A stretch of 64,000 nt of DNA from Hymenopellis radicata (taxonomy: Eukaryota > Basidiomycota > Agaricomycetes > Agaricales > Physalacriaceae): contig JADNRX010000107.1 of the NCBI GenBank assembly GCA_015501595.1, forward strand, positions 87,961 through 151,960, written 5' to 3'. The position numbers and the translations under genes are program-made. The notes under the pieces are model-generated. The model was given only the letters and a program-made list of their open reading frames with translations. It was not told where the DNA came from and made no database searches. This document shows, piece by piece, positions 11,346-22,253 of the stretch (its first letter is position 1; every line of letters begins with the position of its first letter).

Positions 11346-12163
11346 TCGTTAACGCCTCGTTGGGGCCGTACACAGCTAAGGACTCGATGGTGTCAATATC
11401 GACTGGGTAAACCTGCGTTTTCTTCCCATACATCATATTGACCTATCACTAGGAATACCTCAAGGTGCGGGAAACCTATGCTCTCCTCCGGATTGCGGAC
11501 CATGGTTAGGTCCTAATGGTTCTCCGTTGACAAACGTCTCTGCATACGCGGCACAGATGACGTCTATCAACGTTATGTGCGTATACTCGTGGATGCCGTG
11601 TCTATGCTCAGGCTTGAGCGACTCTTGTCAGCTCTTGGTCCGAATGCCCTCTTGGGTGCGTGCTTTCTTCCTTTTGTTTTGTCGTTCTTTCACGCCGTTT
11701 TAGGAAACCGATGGGGACGTCAGACCAGCTCAAGGCGGGCGCGGTCACATCATATACGAGATGTCGGGGGAATCCCGCTCGTCGCTTGTCACTCTCACTC
11801 CTGTTGGATGATACCTTTCTCGACGTCCTGGGTAATTTACTGTCAGCCTGACGAAATGGTACGAGCAACCCTGGAGAAACTCTTGTGGAGCCACGACGAT
11901 GATGGGCGGTTCCCTTTCCTCCCCTCCGGCATGTCTATTCAGAGTAACCGTTCTTCACGGAGACTCGAGAGCGAGGATAGATGGGCTGTCGGAGGGCAGT
12001 GACGGAGAAGCCGGGGAGGGGTAGACTATTGAACAAAGAGAGTTGCTCATATTGATGAACCACGGCCGCGGCGCACGTCTCCACACAGACTTCCCTCAAT
12101 TCCTCCTACACTTGAGCAGTCGTTCCTCCCGGGATCTGAATATCAGACCCACGGTGATAGTTA
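11346..12163. other. Intergenic, no gene recognised
   Basis: About 0.8 kb upstream of the tRNA-Glu. The longest open stretch (11577-12002) has no domain and no paralog in the window. Confidence 0.4.
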
Positions 12164-12263
12164 TCGGATATGGTGTAACGGCTAACATTGCCGCCTCTCA
12201 TCACGTCCTAAGTTGTGCACTTTCCTGAGCGCGGCAGCTCGGGGTTCGATTCCCCGTATCCGA
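12164..12263 (+). tRNA. tRNA-Glu (CTC) with intron
   Basis: Acceptor arms TCGGATA and TATCCGA pair perfectly. The D arm is GGTGTAACGGCTAACAT, the T arm GGGGTTCGATTCCCC. The anticodon stem GCCGC (12190-12194) pairs with GCGGC (12231-12235); the loop reads C-T-CTC-A, giving anticodon CTC at 12197-12199. A 29-base intron (12201-12229) follows the base 3' of the anticodon, the standard nuclear position. A T6 run at 12269-12274 is a good RNA polymerase III terminator. Confidence 0.92.
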
Positions 12264-12268
12264 ATGCA

Positions 12269-12274
12269 TTTTTT
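12269..12274 (+). terminator. RNA polymerase III terminator of tRNA-Glu
   Basis: Six consecutive T residues five bases after the tRNA 3' end. Confidence 0.7.
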
Positions 12275-12677
12275 GCTTTTCCTCTTCGCCGCAACGTGCT
12301 GTCCAGGTCGTAGCAGACTCCAGAGTACGCCGGACTTGACATCGATTGTCTCGGCTTAATGGTATTTCTGCTAGTGGTACGAGCTGGGCAAGGTCTTTAA
12401 GGTAGTTCAGAAAAACGCGGGTCGTCCTCCAAGACCGTTCATATCCCCTCTGCGCATAGTGATCTCACCAACTTTTTAGGTTATCTAGGAGGGACTGATA
12501 ATCATGAGTGATACACGAACTTGATGAAGACGCGAAGTGCAGTGCCGGCGCATCGGTGCGGCGCTGAGGATCGCAATGGGAAGGACATGCAGGCAAAAAG
12601 CAGTCATCTTCAATTCATAAAGTAAAATAGGAACTCGTCGAAAAGCGCACGCCATCTGGGAACAAAGCCTTGTTTAT

Positions 12678-12987
12678 TTAACATCCGTGCGAACCTGAAC
12701 GGCATAGATAAGTGATAGCCAGATGAAAGGGTGACAGGATACGTACTGCAATCGTCGCAGCAAATGAGCTGGTTGTATCCCGGGCAATAGAACTCGCGGT
12801 TCACAGCAAACACCGAGCGACCGCAGACGACGCTGCTGGCACCGACATCGTAGCAGTAGCAGTTCTCCTTCTTCTCGAGGGCGGCCTTCATCTCGCGCTT
12901 AGTGCTGAGAGGCATCTTGGGGCTGGCGTTAACGCTGACGCTGACGACGGTGAGGACGAGGGTAGTAAAAATGGTTCGGAAGTGCAT
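12678..12987 (-). CDS. Small secreted 8-cysteine protein
   Basis: Start ATG at 12987; a signal peptide of about 20 residues (MHFRTIFTTLVLTVVSVSV) is followed by a basic linker (PLSTKREMKAALEKKE) and the cysteine core CYCYDVGASSVVCG, FYCPGYNQLICCDDC. A GT-AG intron at 12695-12746 joins this to a tiny last exon giving SSHGC-stop at 12678-12680, which brings the count to eight cysteines. Without splicing the frame would run on through low-complexity text to 12610, which looks less natural. The likely product is a processed, disulphide-rich secreted peptide of about 65 residues. It is a near copy of the gene at the left edge. Its function is unknown; effector or defence-type roles are possible but not shown. 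Confidence 0.7.
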
Positions 12988-13619
12988 CTAAACAAACGTG
13001 TAGGTCAATTAGCTGGATAACTTGATGGGCAGAGCGCCGGAGTAGTACCTCGAAAAAATGGGATAGGGAGAATAAAACTGGGTCTGAGCAAAGGATTAAA
13101 GTGTGAGAGAAGCAAAGTGGGAATGCTGAGGTCAGAGGGAAGATTCAACGTGTTCTTGTAGGTCATCGCTGCGTTATTTTTGGATCGGAGCGTGTTTGGA
13201 GCATCTTCGTTTGACAAAGAGTAACGACTTTCCGTAGAGTGCGCAGAACAAGTTTACGAGGGAGCTCTCCGTCGGAGGCGGGAAGGATGGCGATACGCAG
13301 CTGTGCTGTGCCCGACCCGGTTTCAAGCTCAAGTGTCGGGTAGTCCTCGTACAGCGGACCAGACAGATCAGCGGCGGAGAGCGTTGAATAGATAGAGAAC
13401 ACACATCGGAGTGGCAAGTGGGTCACAGATAAGTTGGCCCGTAAGATGAAGCGTACTGATGATGCATTGAAAGTTGAAATGCGAGTCGGGATTCACAACG
13501 TGAGGGCACTGGCAGGTTTAGATCCTTCGGATTAGCGCGATGCACATCACATTGATATCGGACGAAAGTACAGCAGCAAAACAGCATATTGGCAATGAGC
13601 TCGTTCCCTAAGCAGGAAT

Positions 13620-14200
13620 CTACTTCTTCGTGAAGGTCCACTGGGACCGCTTATCAGTCTTGGCGCTAAGGGTGACCTGTAAAGCTCTCCGTTCGGTTTA
13701 TGATCGTATACGTATACCAGAGGAAACGTACGAGGGTCCCCGATTCTCCGCTTGACAGACTCCAGTAGTATCTGCTGCCGGTGGTGCTGATCCTATGAAA
13801 GCGCAAACCCGTAAGTGAAGCTCCAGAATTGGGTAGAAAGCATCCACCAACGTGTAAACGTCTGACGTGTTGGTTTCCTTGATAACCCACTGCTGATTCC
13901 TACCGGGCCGACCCTCGACGACGTCGCCTTCGTCAGCACCGTCACCGCTGTAGGCGTCGGTGGCTGTTCCGAAGTTCACAATCGTGTAGCGTTTGTTGCT
14001 GAGCTCGGTGACGTTCCACTGTTCGCGCCCGTCAGTAGGAGGAAATAGATGGAAGACATCAGTCTGCTTACTCGAGAGTGATTCTTCAGGTCAAAACTGT
14101 CGGCTGTGACGGGCGTCGCTGTATTTCCATCCTCGAGGATCGCGACGTTGCCGTATTGGACGTTGGTGATAACGTACTTTCCTGTTTCGACGGGAGACAT
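13620..14200 (-). CDS. I66-like serine-protease inhibitor, intact (S-type)
   Basis: Start ATG at 14200, stop at 13620-13622, four exons with introns at 14019-14071, about 13801-13860 and about 13677-13732. Read through, it gives about 138 residues: SPVETGKYVITNVQYGNVAI, WNVTELSNKRYTIVN, ADEGDVVEGRPGRNQQW, ISTTGSRYYWSLSSGES, VTLSAKTDKRSQWTFTKK. Repeating units of W/Y-x-T-x-x-N and final WTF fit a 12-stranded beta-trefoil. Family I66 proteins (cospin, cnispin, LeSPI) inhibit trypsin-like enzymes and act in mushroom defence; assignment here is by motif memory. No signal peptide is seen, so the protein is probably cytosolic, as in known members. This copy has no damage, unlike its twin at 898-1728. 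Confidence 0.7.
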
Positions 14201-14910
14201 CTTCTACTAAGGATGGGATGTCAAGCATTACAGTGCACCCACGTTTATATTGCGAGGCTACGACAGGTGGGGTAAGAATATTTGAACATGCTTGATGACG
14301 GAAAGATGCAAGGCCGGATTGGTGCCGAATGCGTTCCATTTCTATCGCTATTCCAGGCGCTAGCGGGACGTCACAAGAAGGACGATGCAAAACAGGATAC
14401 ATACTTAATTTGTAGGCCTTGGCGCTCATAGCTGATCATTCATTCAACAGGATCAGAGACCGGAGATGGCAGCTAGAATGGGCGCCCTTAGGAGATGGAA
14501 TGACGTTAATGTGGATCTTGGTGATCTCCGGACAGAAAGAGAGTCGACTACGACACAGAGGTATCTGAAGAAATGTCCACGATAAATCAGATATGTAGCT
14601 TCAATTGTACTGGCGCCACCTTGAGCGCCCAATGGGGATTGGGGACCATGTTTGGCGCTGCCTATCATATACAGACGGTTAAAATCAGATTAAATTACCG
14701 ACCGTGTTGAAGCATTTATGTATCTTGAACTTGACAGCGGAGGTGGAAGACGACCAAAAGACGATCGAGGTTGGGAGCATCACGACCACGTGGCGTACAT
14801 TAGGGCCGGCTCACTGAAAGTGTAGCTTGTCTTCATTCCTTCAGGATGTACGATTCCGAAAGGACATCTAGTACGCTCACAGCCCATTCACGGTCAGCAT
14901 TCAATGACTG

Positions 14911-15243
14911 CTATACACGTGGAACCGGCCGTTGCCCTGGGAAACGTCCTTGGTCGTCCATTCGACCGCCACTTACGTTTGAACTGATTGCTTCTAAAAA
15001 ACTTCTTCGTCGTGCCCTTCCAAGTCCCCAGAAAGACACGGTAAGAAGAACACATACACGCTCTTTTTCTGATGTTGGCTGTAGCTGAAAAATTTTAAGT
15101 GAATCCCGGGCTCACTGGATCGACTATTTTGTCAACTCCACTGAGGACATCCGAGCGGATATTTGGAAAGGTATGCCCCCGCTACGATCTATGCTGCTAT
15201 TTTCTCTAATGTTCCATCCACAGAAAGTTAATCTTCTCTCGCA
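14911..15243. other. Upstream region of F-box gene
   Basis: About 330 bases with no coding feature, ending in an AC/T-rich leader before the ATG at 15244. Confidence 0.4.
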
Positions 15244-16785
15244 ATGGAGAACGATGTCGAAATGAATTGCCTACCGGATCCGACCGCCACCTCTTCACCC
15301 CATTCCGTTTCTGTCGAAGATTTCCCCACCGAAATTCTTGTGACCTTGTTTGCCCAATGTTGCAACGCGTCTACGCCATGCATCATTAGCAGACACGAAG
15401 ATCACCGCCCATGGAAACAGATACGCTCTATACTGAGACGCGTCTGCCGTCGTTGGCGGCATATCGTTGATGATTTTCCGACGCTCTGGACGGACATCCG
15501 GTTCTACTTCTCGCGGCAAGTGACCTTGGAGCAGAAGGTCGCTCTCGAGACAGCAATCCACCGCTCTAAAAACTTCCTCCTCAATGTCGAACTCCTTCTT
15601 GAATGGACGTACTCGGATCGTGACGCTGTAATTCAAAGCAGTTCGATTCTTGATAATGTCCTCTCCTTGCTCTTGTCGTCCTCGAGACGATGGAGGTCGC
15701 TGACGCTAAATGCGCAGTGCCTTCAGCCCACGACAAATGTCCTGTCGCAACTGCGTGGTAATTTGATGGGCTTAGCGGCGCTCTCTCTCCATGGCATACT
15801 GGAAGGGAATATTCCCGAGGATTGCCTGGCTATATTTTCCGACGCCCATAATCTCACCAGCCTTGAGGATGATCGCACATTTGAGCGTCCCTTGAGCATT
15901 CCTTCTGCAGGTCTTCGTAGTTTGACATGGCGAGACGGTTCTTCTGTGGACCTGATGCAGCACATCTCCATTTTATGGACACTCATGGATGCCGTCTGCT
16001 TGCAGCACCTCGAGTTTACGTGCTCTGACTTTGTCAGTGTACGGCTGCCAACGAACATCCCCTCCGACATCATCATCCCTGACAAAGCCAAACTCCCAAT
16101 CCTGCACAAAAGTGTAACATCCATCATTACCTCGCGTTGCGACGTATTGGATCTGCTGGAAGCCCCACTAGCTTCGCATGTAGAAGGGGATGAGTGGAAC
16201 CTGATCCATAGTGCAGGCCTTTTGGCGTTTATTCATCGTTCGGGCTGCTTCATCACGACGCTCGTGATAACGGAGTGCACGATCGCTGGCATGTGGATGT
16301 CCAGCGATGCTGCGTTGGTGGCGGCACTTACGACGTTAAACTCCTTAACACTGGATTACAGGAACATCGATGGCCCTTACTTTGTCGATGCGGCCGTGCG
16401 TACATGCATTTCCGAGTTTGTCGGGGCATTGTTCGTCACACCACGCCGCAGGATCTTTCCGGACCTGAAGGACGCAGTTATCATCATCGGCGCGCGCCGA
16501 CGCTATGCCCGACCCCACATGCAGACCCTAGGCAAGATGTTGGACGTTGTCCAGTCTCGCATCGGTTCTCTGAAGCGTCTCGGAATATACTGTTTTACCG
16601 ACTCACCTGTTCAACTTGGCAGCTGTCCTCCACAAGCGGTCGAGGACGAAGACAATCGCGTACCCATGTTATCGGAGTCTTTGCCTCGATTCGACGCTTT
16701 GACAGCGCTTATTCACTTGTCTCCTTCTATCGTCGAAATTCAGATCAATGGTCGGTCAACATTTGTTTCTGGTTATATTGTCTGA
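15244..16785 (+). CDS. F-box domain protein
   Basis: A single uninterrupted frame of 513 residues, start ATG at 15244. The F-box lies at about residues 22-85: VEDFPTEILVTLFAQC, an insert, then IRSILRRVCRRWRHIVDDFP and LWTDIRF. The rest is leucine-rich with irregular repeats (SLTLNAQCLQ, HLEFTCSDFV, SLTLDYRNID), typical of the expanded F-box/LRR-like families of Agaricomycetes. By family, such proteins recruit substrates to SCF ubiquitin ligases via Skp1; the substrate is unknown. It is one of the few fully intact large genes of the left half and lacks introns, so it may have none or have lost them. Confidence 0.85.
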   Translation: MENDVEMNCLPDPTATSSPHSVSVEDFPTEILVTLFAQCCNASTPCIISRHEDHRPWKQIRSILRRVCRRWRHIVDDFPTLWTDIRFYFSRQVTLEQKVALETAIHRSKNFLLNVELLLEWTYSDRDAVIQSSSILDNVLSLLLSSSRRWRSLTLNAQCLQPTTNVLSQLRGNLMGLAALSLHGILEGNIPEDCLAIFSDAHNLTSLEDDRTFERPLSIPSAGLRSLTWRDGSSVDLMQHISILWTLMDAVCLQHLEFTCSDFVSVRLPTNIPSDIIIPDKAKLPILHKSVTSIITSRCDVLDLLEAPLASHVEGDEWNLIHSAGLLAFIHRSGCFITTLVITECTIAGMWMSSDAALVAALTTLNSLTLDYRNIDGPYFVDAAVRTCISEFVGALFVTPRRRIFPDLKDAVIIIGARRRYARPHMQTLGKMLDVVQSRIGSLKRLGIYCFTDSPVQLGSCPPQAVEDEDNRVPMLSESLPRFDALTALIHLSPSIVEIQINGRSTFVSGYIV

Positions 16786-17054
16786 CTGCTCCATAGGTCA
16801 GAATATCCTTGGATAGGCTGGTTGGTGTCCCAGCCTTGTCTAGGTACCTTCGTCTTGTCGACTCGGGCTAGAAGCTCTTCTTGGGATTTGATGATGGTTG
16901 CGTTGATAATTCAAAATACACCGTTTTGAGGCTTGTCTATCAAATGTACGATCAAGGACCCAAAGTTCTTGCAGTCTTCTGAGAGTAGAGTCCAGTTTCG
17001 AGGGGCGATTTCTTCCGAGTAAGATAGTAGTTGAAGAAAAGACTCTGCTGAGCT

Positions 17055-17290
17055 CGAGTATAAGGAAATATGCGGGCGATGAAGCTCAGCCCGGCACGGA
17101 AGTCACCGTGACTGTGTGCACACAGGACCAGCACAGGGCCAAGAGTGGGTCATCGCGGAGACCAACGACGGCACGTACACGTAGGTTCTCTTTTCGTTTA
17201 TTAGCGCCCTTTAGGTTGAATTTCCGTACAGGATCAGCACCACCGGAACCTTACAGCTCGAGAATCGAGGTAAGTGATTGCTCGTATACA
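17055..17290 (+). pseudogene. I66-like exon remnant
   Basis: Plus-strand text at about 17060-17180 (ATGAAGCTCAGCCCGGCACG, then ACGGCACGTACACGTAGG) matches exon 2 of the A-type I66 genes, and CAG/GATCAGCACCACCGGAACC at about 17231-17250 matches the start of exon 3. Exons 1 and 4 are missing. It abuts the outer border of the left palindrome arm, in opposite orientation to the intact gene at 17512-18081. Confidence 0.6.
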
Positions 17291-17511
17291 TGATCGTCGA
17301 GAACACCGCCTGGTCAGAATTCCGACTCTGAAGACCGCAGTGAAAAGTAAAAACAAAAATGGCATAACAAAGAGAAAAACATTACGAGTATCAACAAGGT
17401 AACCTACAGCCATCAACTGTCATTCCACTGCTCTCGCCTGAGAAAACCAACCTTTCATGCTGCCTTTACGAGTAATCGAACTTTGTTATAGTTCGTCCGG
17501 AGAGAACACAT

Positions 17512-18081
17512 TTAGTGCTTCTTGGCGAAAGACCAATTCGCGTTATTGTCGGCTTGGCCGCTCAAAGTAACCTTCCAAGGAATTCGTTAATTGAGTACAT
17601 GCGCGCCAGAATAGACATACCGAGCTGGCGTCATCGCCAGAGTCGCAGCGCCAGTTGACCAAGGTTCCAGTTGTACTGATCCTGGATATTGTAGCGGATG
17701 AATACCAGTACTCGCAGTAAGAGATGAGCACCTACGTGTAGGTTCCATCGTTGATCTCCGCGATGGCCCACTCTTGATCCTGGGTGCGGGCGGTAACTTC
17801 CGTGCCGGGCTGAGCTTGGTCGCCAGTGTAGACCTTGCGAGCGGCGCCTTTGTTCTCGATGCGGTAGATGCCGTCGCGTTTCTTGGTGACAGTCCACTAT
17901 TCAGAGGTGCAGTTAGTTCCAACAGTCCTATGAGAAACACGAAGGAGCCCACCTTGAATGAATCCTGGTCCGCGTAGTACGCGATAGTAACGGGCGTGCC
18001 CAAATTGCCGTCCTTGAGCTCGGCGGCTCGCTGACGGCCAACGTTGGTGATAGAGTAGACTCCGGTTTCGATAGGTGCCAT
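17512..18081 (-). CDS. I66-like serine-protease inhibitor A1
   Basis: Start ATG at 18081, stop at 17512-17514. Exon 1 18081-17953, intron 17897-17952, then exon 2 and two further short introns with GTAGGT/CAG and GTATGT/AAG borders. The reconstructed protein of about 138 residues has APIETGVYSITNVGRQRAAE, WTVTKKRDGIYRIENKGAAR, GTEVTARTQDQEWAIAE, ISTTGTLVNWRCDSGDDASS and ADNNANWSFAKKH. No stops or frameshifts are seen. Same beta-trefoil inhibitor family as the S-type genes but clearly a separate subgroup. It is transcribed divergently from a broken B-type gene across a shared upstream region with a TATAAA 44 bases before the ATG. Confidence 0.7.
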
Positions 18082-18124
18082 TGTTTCTTTGTGGGATGAA
18101 GAATCGAATGGTTAGATGGCTACC

Positions 18125-18130
18125 TTTATA
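18125..18130 (-). promoter_or_regulatory. TATA box of I66 A1
   Basis: TATAAA on the minus strand, 44 bases upstream of the ATG at 18081; the same spacing is seen at all four A-type genes. Confidence 0.6.
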
Positions 18131-18950
18131 CGTTTTCAAGAGTCCTGAATGAAGGCTGAGGGTGGCGGTCGACGTTTGCATTTGTTTGCTCATGGAAAGA
18201 TGAAAGTCCGGATCGATGGTGTGCTTTGACGAAGTCTGTGCAGGGCCTGTCGCACGGATACAAACTTTCGAAGACAGTCATTCTGACAGAAGCAAAGAAG
18301 GTGCAAAGACCCCATGAAGAGAAATGACGCGTCAACGTTTGTGAAGTTACAGGCGTTTGGGCATACCTGTCTACCGCGTTTCGTCGGGTGCATTTCAATA
18401 TCGGAAAGTGGTCAAGAAGTAGTAGGGGGCTGACAAGTATGACGGAATACAATGCGATGGCCCGCAGCCCATCATCGCTCAACTTTCACTCCGATATCGT
18501 AAAGCAACTGTTACTAAATTCGTGGGCAAAGGTACATCGCCAGCACAGAGCGCGCAGGGCAAGGAGATCCAAGACAAAATATTGTCAGGTGCAGGGAGCC
18601 AATTTAATCCGGAGAACAGGACCTGCGGAAAACAGCGCGCTAGTGACAGCCAGAATGAAGACTTGTCGAAGAAGGAAACCAGAATGAAGATACGCTGAGC
18701 CCTGAGACTGTCTGATAGAGCATCTTCAGACTCGCCATAAAGATATCGCCTGAGCTAGCTCGAAGGAGTACCGACTTCCAATTGTTTTGATATGAACAGG
18801 ATGCATGCGGGGAGACGCCGTGGCCAGGTGATCAGCGTCGTTTAATTTAGGAGACTACTGCTGGCTGAAGAAACTGAGCCTGAAGTTCGACGGCGAATGC
18901 GGTCGAATGGAACACGTCCTGGGGCTTTTGAGACAAGCTGGAGGTGGAAA
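18131..18950. promoter_or_regulatory. Shared upstream region of divergent I66 pair (outer, left arm)
   Basis: About 0.8 kb between A1 and the B-type remnant, present four times in the window (also 22884-23950, 33299-34392, 48000-48961). Strongly kept phrases include CCCGCAGCCCATCATCGCT, TTTCACTCCGATATCGTA and AAAGATATCGCCTGAGCTAG. The conserved blocks carry short open frames in all copies but no protein domain. Confidence 0.5.
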
Positions 18951-19045
18951 GAGAGTTGGGGAACGGCCACGTGTCCCAAGTTCTCACGGTGTGATGAAAT
19001 CATTCCTGATGGACAACTCCCGACGGCGCCAGCGCAATGTTCATG
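18951..19045 (+). pseudogene. I66 B-type remnant, first exon only
   Basis: GAAATCATTCCTGATGGACA matches the start of the B-type gene (EILPDGHYVIV). The frame breaks within about 15 codons and runs into unrelated sequence ending in a glycosyltransferase fragment. The same truncation exists at 47880-47930 in the other arm, so it is older than the palindrome. Confidence 0.6.
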
Positions 19046-19254
19046 TTTCTGCTCCTTGATGGGCCGTCAATAATCCTTCCTCACCTCTGACATTTTCTCC
19101 AGTCCTCCTCATCTCTGGCCTTCTGCCATCTTCCCTTCGCCGTAAAGTCTTTTGTTCACCACCATCTTGAGACGGTCGATGGTTTCGCCCTGGGGACCAC
19201 TTCGTCTAGAATCACCTGCGTTTCGTCTATCAGTCGGTTAACAAGGTCATCAAG
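19046..19254. other. Conserved non-I66 segment between B remnant and GT1 fragment
   Basis: Mirrored at 47590-47880. On the opposite strand it reads as charged, coiled-coil-like coding text (for example KARDEEDW) with frameshifts, so it is probably part of another decayed gene. Confidence 0.4.
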
Positions 19255-19747
19255 TTCGGCGTGGGTGGTTGTCTTGCTCGCATCTGGTAGCGCCGGATGT
19301 ACTGTATATCGAAGTGGCTTGCCAGTTTCTGACGAAAGTCTTTCCGGTCCGTCTCGCGGTATAGTGGGGGGGAGCGGGGCGGAAAGCGAACGTCAAATTC
19401 TGCAAAGATGGTGCAACTTTGCCGCCCGACTTCGTCGTTCCCAAGAACGGGTACATCATAGATTATATACCCTTAGATGACCTCCTTGACCATGTCGATG
19501 TGTTTATGACGAACGGAGGTACAGTGGCTTCCAGCACTCCATGTCACACGGCGTGCCGGTCGTTGTTGGTGGAGCGGCGGTGGACAAGCCAGCGGTCGCA
19601 GCGCGAGCTGAGTAGGCTGTAGGAGTGAATCTCAAGACCGACCGGCCATCCGCTGAGCAGGTTAGGACGACGGGTAGAGAAATGTTGGGCAATGCGAGGT
19701 ATAAAGCGCGCACCGTCGAAGTAGTAGATACGTCAACGGAGCAAGTC
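19255..19747 (+). pseudogene. UDP-glycosyltransferase (GT1) C-terminal fragment
   Basis: Three frames together give YIPLDDLLDHVDVFMTNGG, VVVGGAAVDKPAVAARAE and NLKTDRPSAEQVR, NARYKARTVEVV, the end of the nucleotide-sugar binding half of a family 1 glycosyltransferase. The usual HGVP text is disrupted, a TAG lies near 19615 within AE-x-AVGVN, and the N-terminal half is absent. The right-arm copy (47140-47530) lacks that stop but is equally truncated. Confidence 0.7.
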
Positions 19748-20009
19748 ATGTTAATGGACATACATTATGCGTACATATTTGTCTCGCTGATTTTGATTTC
19801 ACGACGAGAACTAACCGAAGGATGGTATCTGATTACTCCTCTGCAACTCATATCATTACGATCATTATATCGTTCCAGCTTTTTGAGAACACTGTCTCCC
19901 ATCGGCATGATGGTCACCATTGGCACACCGCCGCCATTGTTTGGCAATTCTGGGACTCGGAACTGGTCATGTTCCGGCGTGCCTGCCGTATTGTACGAAT
20001 CTATGGTCC

Positions 20010-21846
20010 TCAGTTCCACGACGGGTGGAAACTTCGAGAAGTCCAGATGACGGACGAGAGACTGTCAGAGTCAACATGGGCACGCATCATTTCTCGCTTG
20101 ATATAGCAAAAAAATAAGGCGTCGCGCGACGTGACAACTTGGCCTATGTTGGCTATTCAAGTTGTCAGAACAATTGGCAGGAAGACAGAGTGCCAGGACG
20201 TACATTCGCGCGCTTCCTGATGACTAGGACATATCTCCCGATGATGGGCTCCCCAAGCACGCTTTTGGCATGCTTCGGAGCAGTAATAGGATACTACACA
20301 CCCAGAACATATGCGCAGAGGGTATGGCTCAAGGCTCTCGAGATTTGGACACTGTTACTCAAATGAATATGAAAGACTTCGTGATGGCGACGACAGACTA
20401 ACCTCGGGACCATTGCAAATTGTTACCGGATGATGTTGATACAGCTTGTACAACGCCGTCATGTCGTTGAGGTGCTTGTTGTATGCTTTCCAGGAAGCTG
20501 TGGCCACGAGTTCGGATGTAAGAAAGCACTGCATCTGTTCCTCCGTTCGAATGGCATACTTTAAAACAGAACGATAGACGAGATATACGGATGCGCGTTT
20601 CCAAGAAGCTGGTTGTCTTTTGTATACTGTTGTCTCTGACTGAAGCAGGTATTACCTTTGGGCATGCCTGAGTAACCAGATGAAACATCCGAACGATGCT
20701 TAAGACGGCGCCTTCCTTGAACGCCTGCTGGGCCACGGCGGGTCCGAAGATGGCAATAAGATCTTGAGGTGCGTGCATCCAATGCAAACACAGCCGTCGC
20801 TCATTGTCAACAACGCAGCCCCACTGTCCTTCCCAAAAAATGTAGGCAATGGAGCGATGATGACGAATTGACGCAGTTGTTTCGATTCGGATATGGCACG
20901 GAGCATCTCGCACGTCCAACGTACATGGTCGTTGTCCATGAGACGACAAAATACGTGTCTGATGGAGAGAAAGAAGAGGATACCCCGATAAGCAGTGTTG
21001 AGATAGTTGTTGATGCGATAATATTCAGAGCGTGATGTTTGATGATTGACTGCTCGAAGGCGACCTATATTGAGGATGACACTGGATTGAAAGAGGTCTA
21101 CAAGGGCTTCGGGCTGGGCCGTGACAGCGTTATAGAGCTCCTTGACCTGGGGAGGAAGCATGTAGAACTCCGTGGATAGGAGACAGCCGAGTACACGGAA
21201 GCAATGGAAGACGACTTCCTCGCGTGAGATGGGAGATGACGAGGTGTCATTGAATAGCAATACCGGGAGCATACAGCTAAGGAATAACGTGTTCCCTTCA
21301 CTGCGCAGCTCCTGAGGTGCCGGTAGCGAAACAAATTCCTGGTACACCACGAAATGACTTTCAGCACTGTTTGCCACGCCGGCGAGCAGAGTCGCTGAAA
21401 GCTGGGCAAAGTTATGGCGGAACTCTGACTCGCGACCTGGAATAATGATATGGGTAGCAAAGTAACTCATGCAATTGGAAAGATATGGCATTATCTTGAG
21501 AACCAACGCATTTGTCTCCTCCGAGTAGGGGCAGCCTCCAGGTAACGTCGAGCTTCGGAGAAACTCCGCGGCAATGCTGGCGGTGAGAGCGTCAAAGACT
21601 AAAGCTATGACATTCAGAGCATCGCCAGGATCGTCTGAAGGTTCTGGTGTGGTGGAGGGGATGGCAGTGCGACTTATTCTAGTTAGAATGCGCGAAAACT
21701 TTTGGAATGATTGGCGACTTCGCGGCGCATTGCGTGCTAGCGCGATAAAAGCCGAAGGGTCAAGGCTGATGCGCGGCGGACTAGCTGAACAGTCTTTAGG
21801 ATTCGTGATCAATGAGAACACGACGCTGCTCACCAATCGACTGCAT
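20010..21846 (-). CDS. MYND zinc-finger protein, left-arm copy with altered C-terminus
   Basis: Minus strand. Translation may start at 21836 (MVSSVVFSLITNPKD) or at 21846 with a first intron spliced to SPPRISLDPSAFIALARNAP. Long helical N-terminal region (VFDALTASIAAEFLRSSTLP, QPEALVDLFQSSVILNIGR), then introns about 20662-20616 and about 20396-20346, and a C-terminal MYND finger: CNGPEC, CSGC, YYCSEACQKRAW, HHREIC. MYND fingers bind proline-rich partner peptides; many Agaricomycete genes of this type are uncharacterised. A last intron joins SNIGQVVTSRDALFF. Compared with the right-arm copy one base is missing (GACAGTCTC for GACAAGTCTC, about 20055), so the C-terminus is replaced and ends at 20010. 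Confidence 0.75.
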
Positions 21847-22253
21847 GATCGAGTTGATCGTTCAACTTAAAGATGACGATCGCATCGTTATGTAAGCAAG
21901 CAGCTGGCAGAAATTCAAACGAGGATCTTCCGAAGGCAAAGGTCAGAGACTAGAATTACAGCCGCTCCCACCAGCAATCGACAAGGTCTGTCGCGAGTGG
22001 CGCCATGCCGTAGCTGACTATCCAGGTACTAGATAATATGGAAATTCTTAGAGAGCTAAGCAGTAACTTGGAGGGCGAGGCTCCGCGGCGCGTTGAAGAA
22101 TGAAATCATAAATTGCATAACAAACAGAAAGATATCACGAGTATCAACTAGAAAAACTGCACCCATCAACTGACATTCACTGCTCCCGCCTGAGAAATTG
22201 AATCTTTCATACTGCCTTTACGAGTAATCAAACATTGTTATAGGAGAACACAT
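21847..22253. other. Intergenic between MYND and I66 A2
   Basis: No gene. It mirrors 35019-35448 of the right arm. Confidence 0.5.

Larger units (their letters stand above)
12640..14910. repeat. Direct duplication, right copy (left copy 1-2490)
   Basis: The 8-cysteine gene, the I66-like gene and about 0.7 kb upstream are repeated in the same order and orientation as at 1-2490, offset by about 12.5-12.7 kb. Exons are highly similar, intergenic text moderately so. The left copy differs by a MITE and a frameshift. Confidence 0.8.

Noticed and set aside
18388..18687. Basic 99-codon frame in the shared I66 upstream region, also seen in inverse copy near 34 kb
   Set aside because: It is kept only because the whole region is duplicated; the other two copies break it, so coding is not supported.
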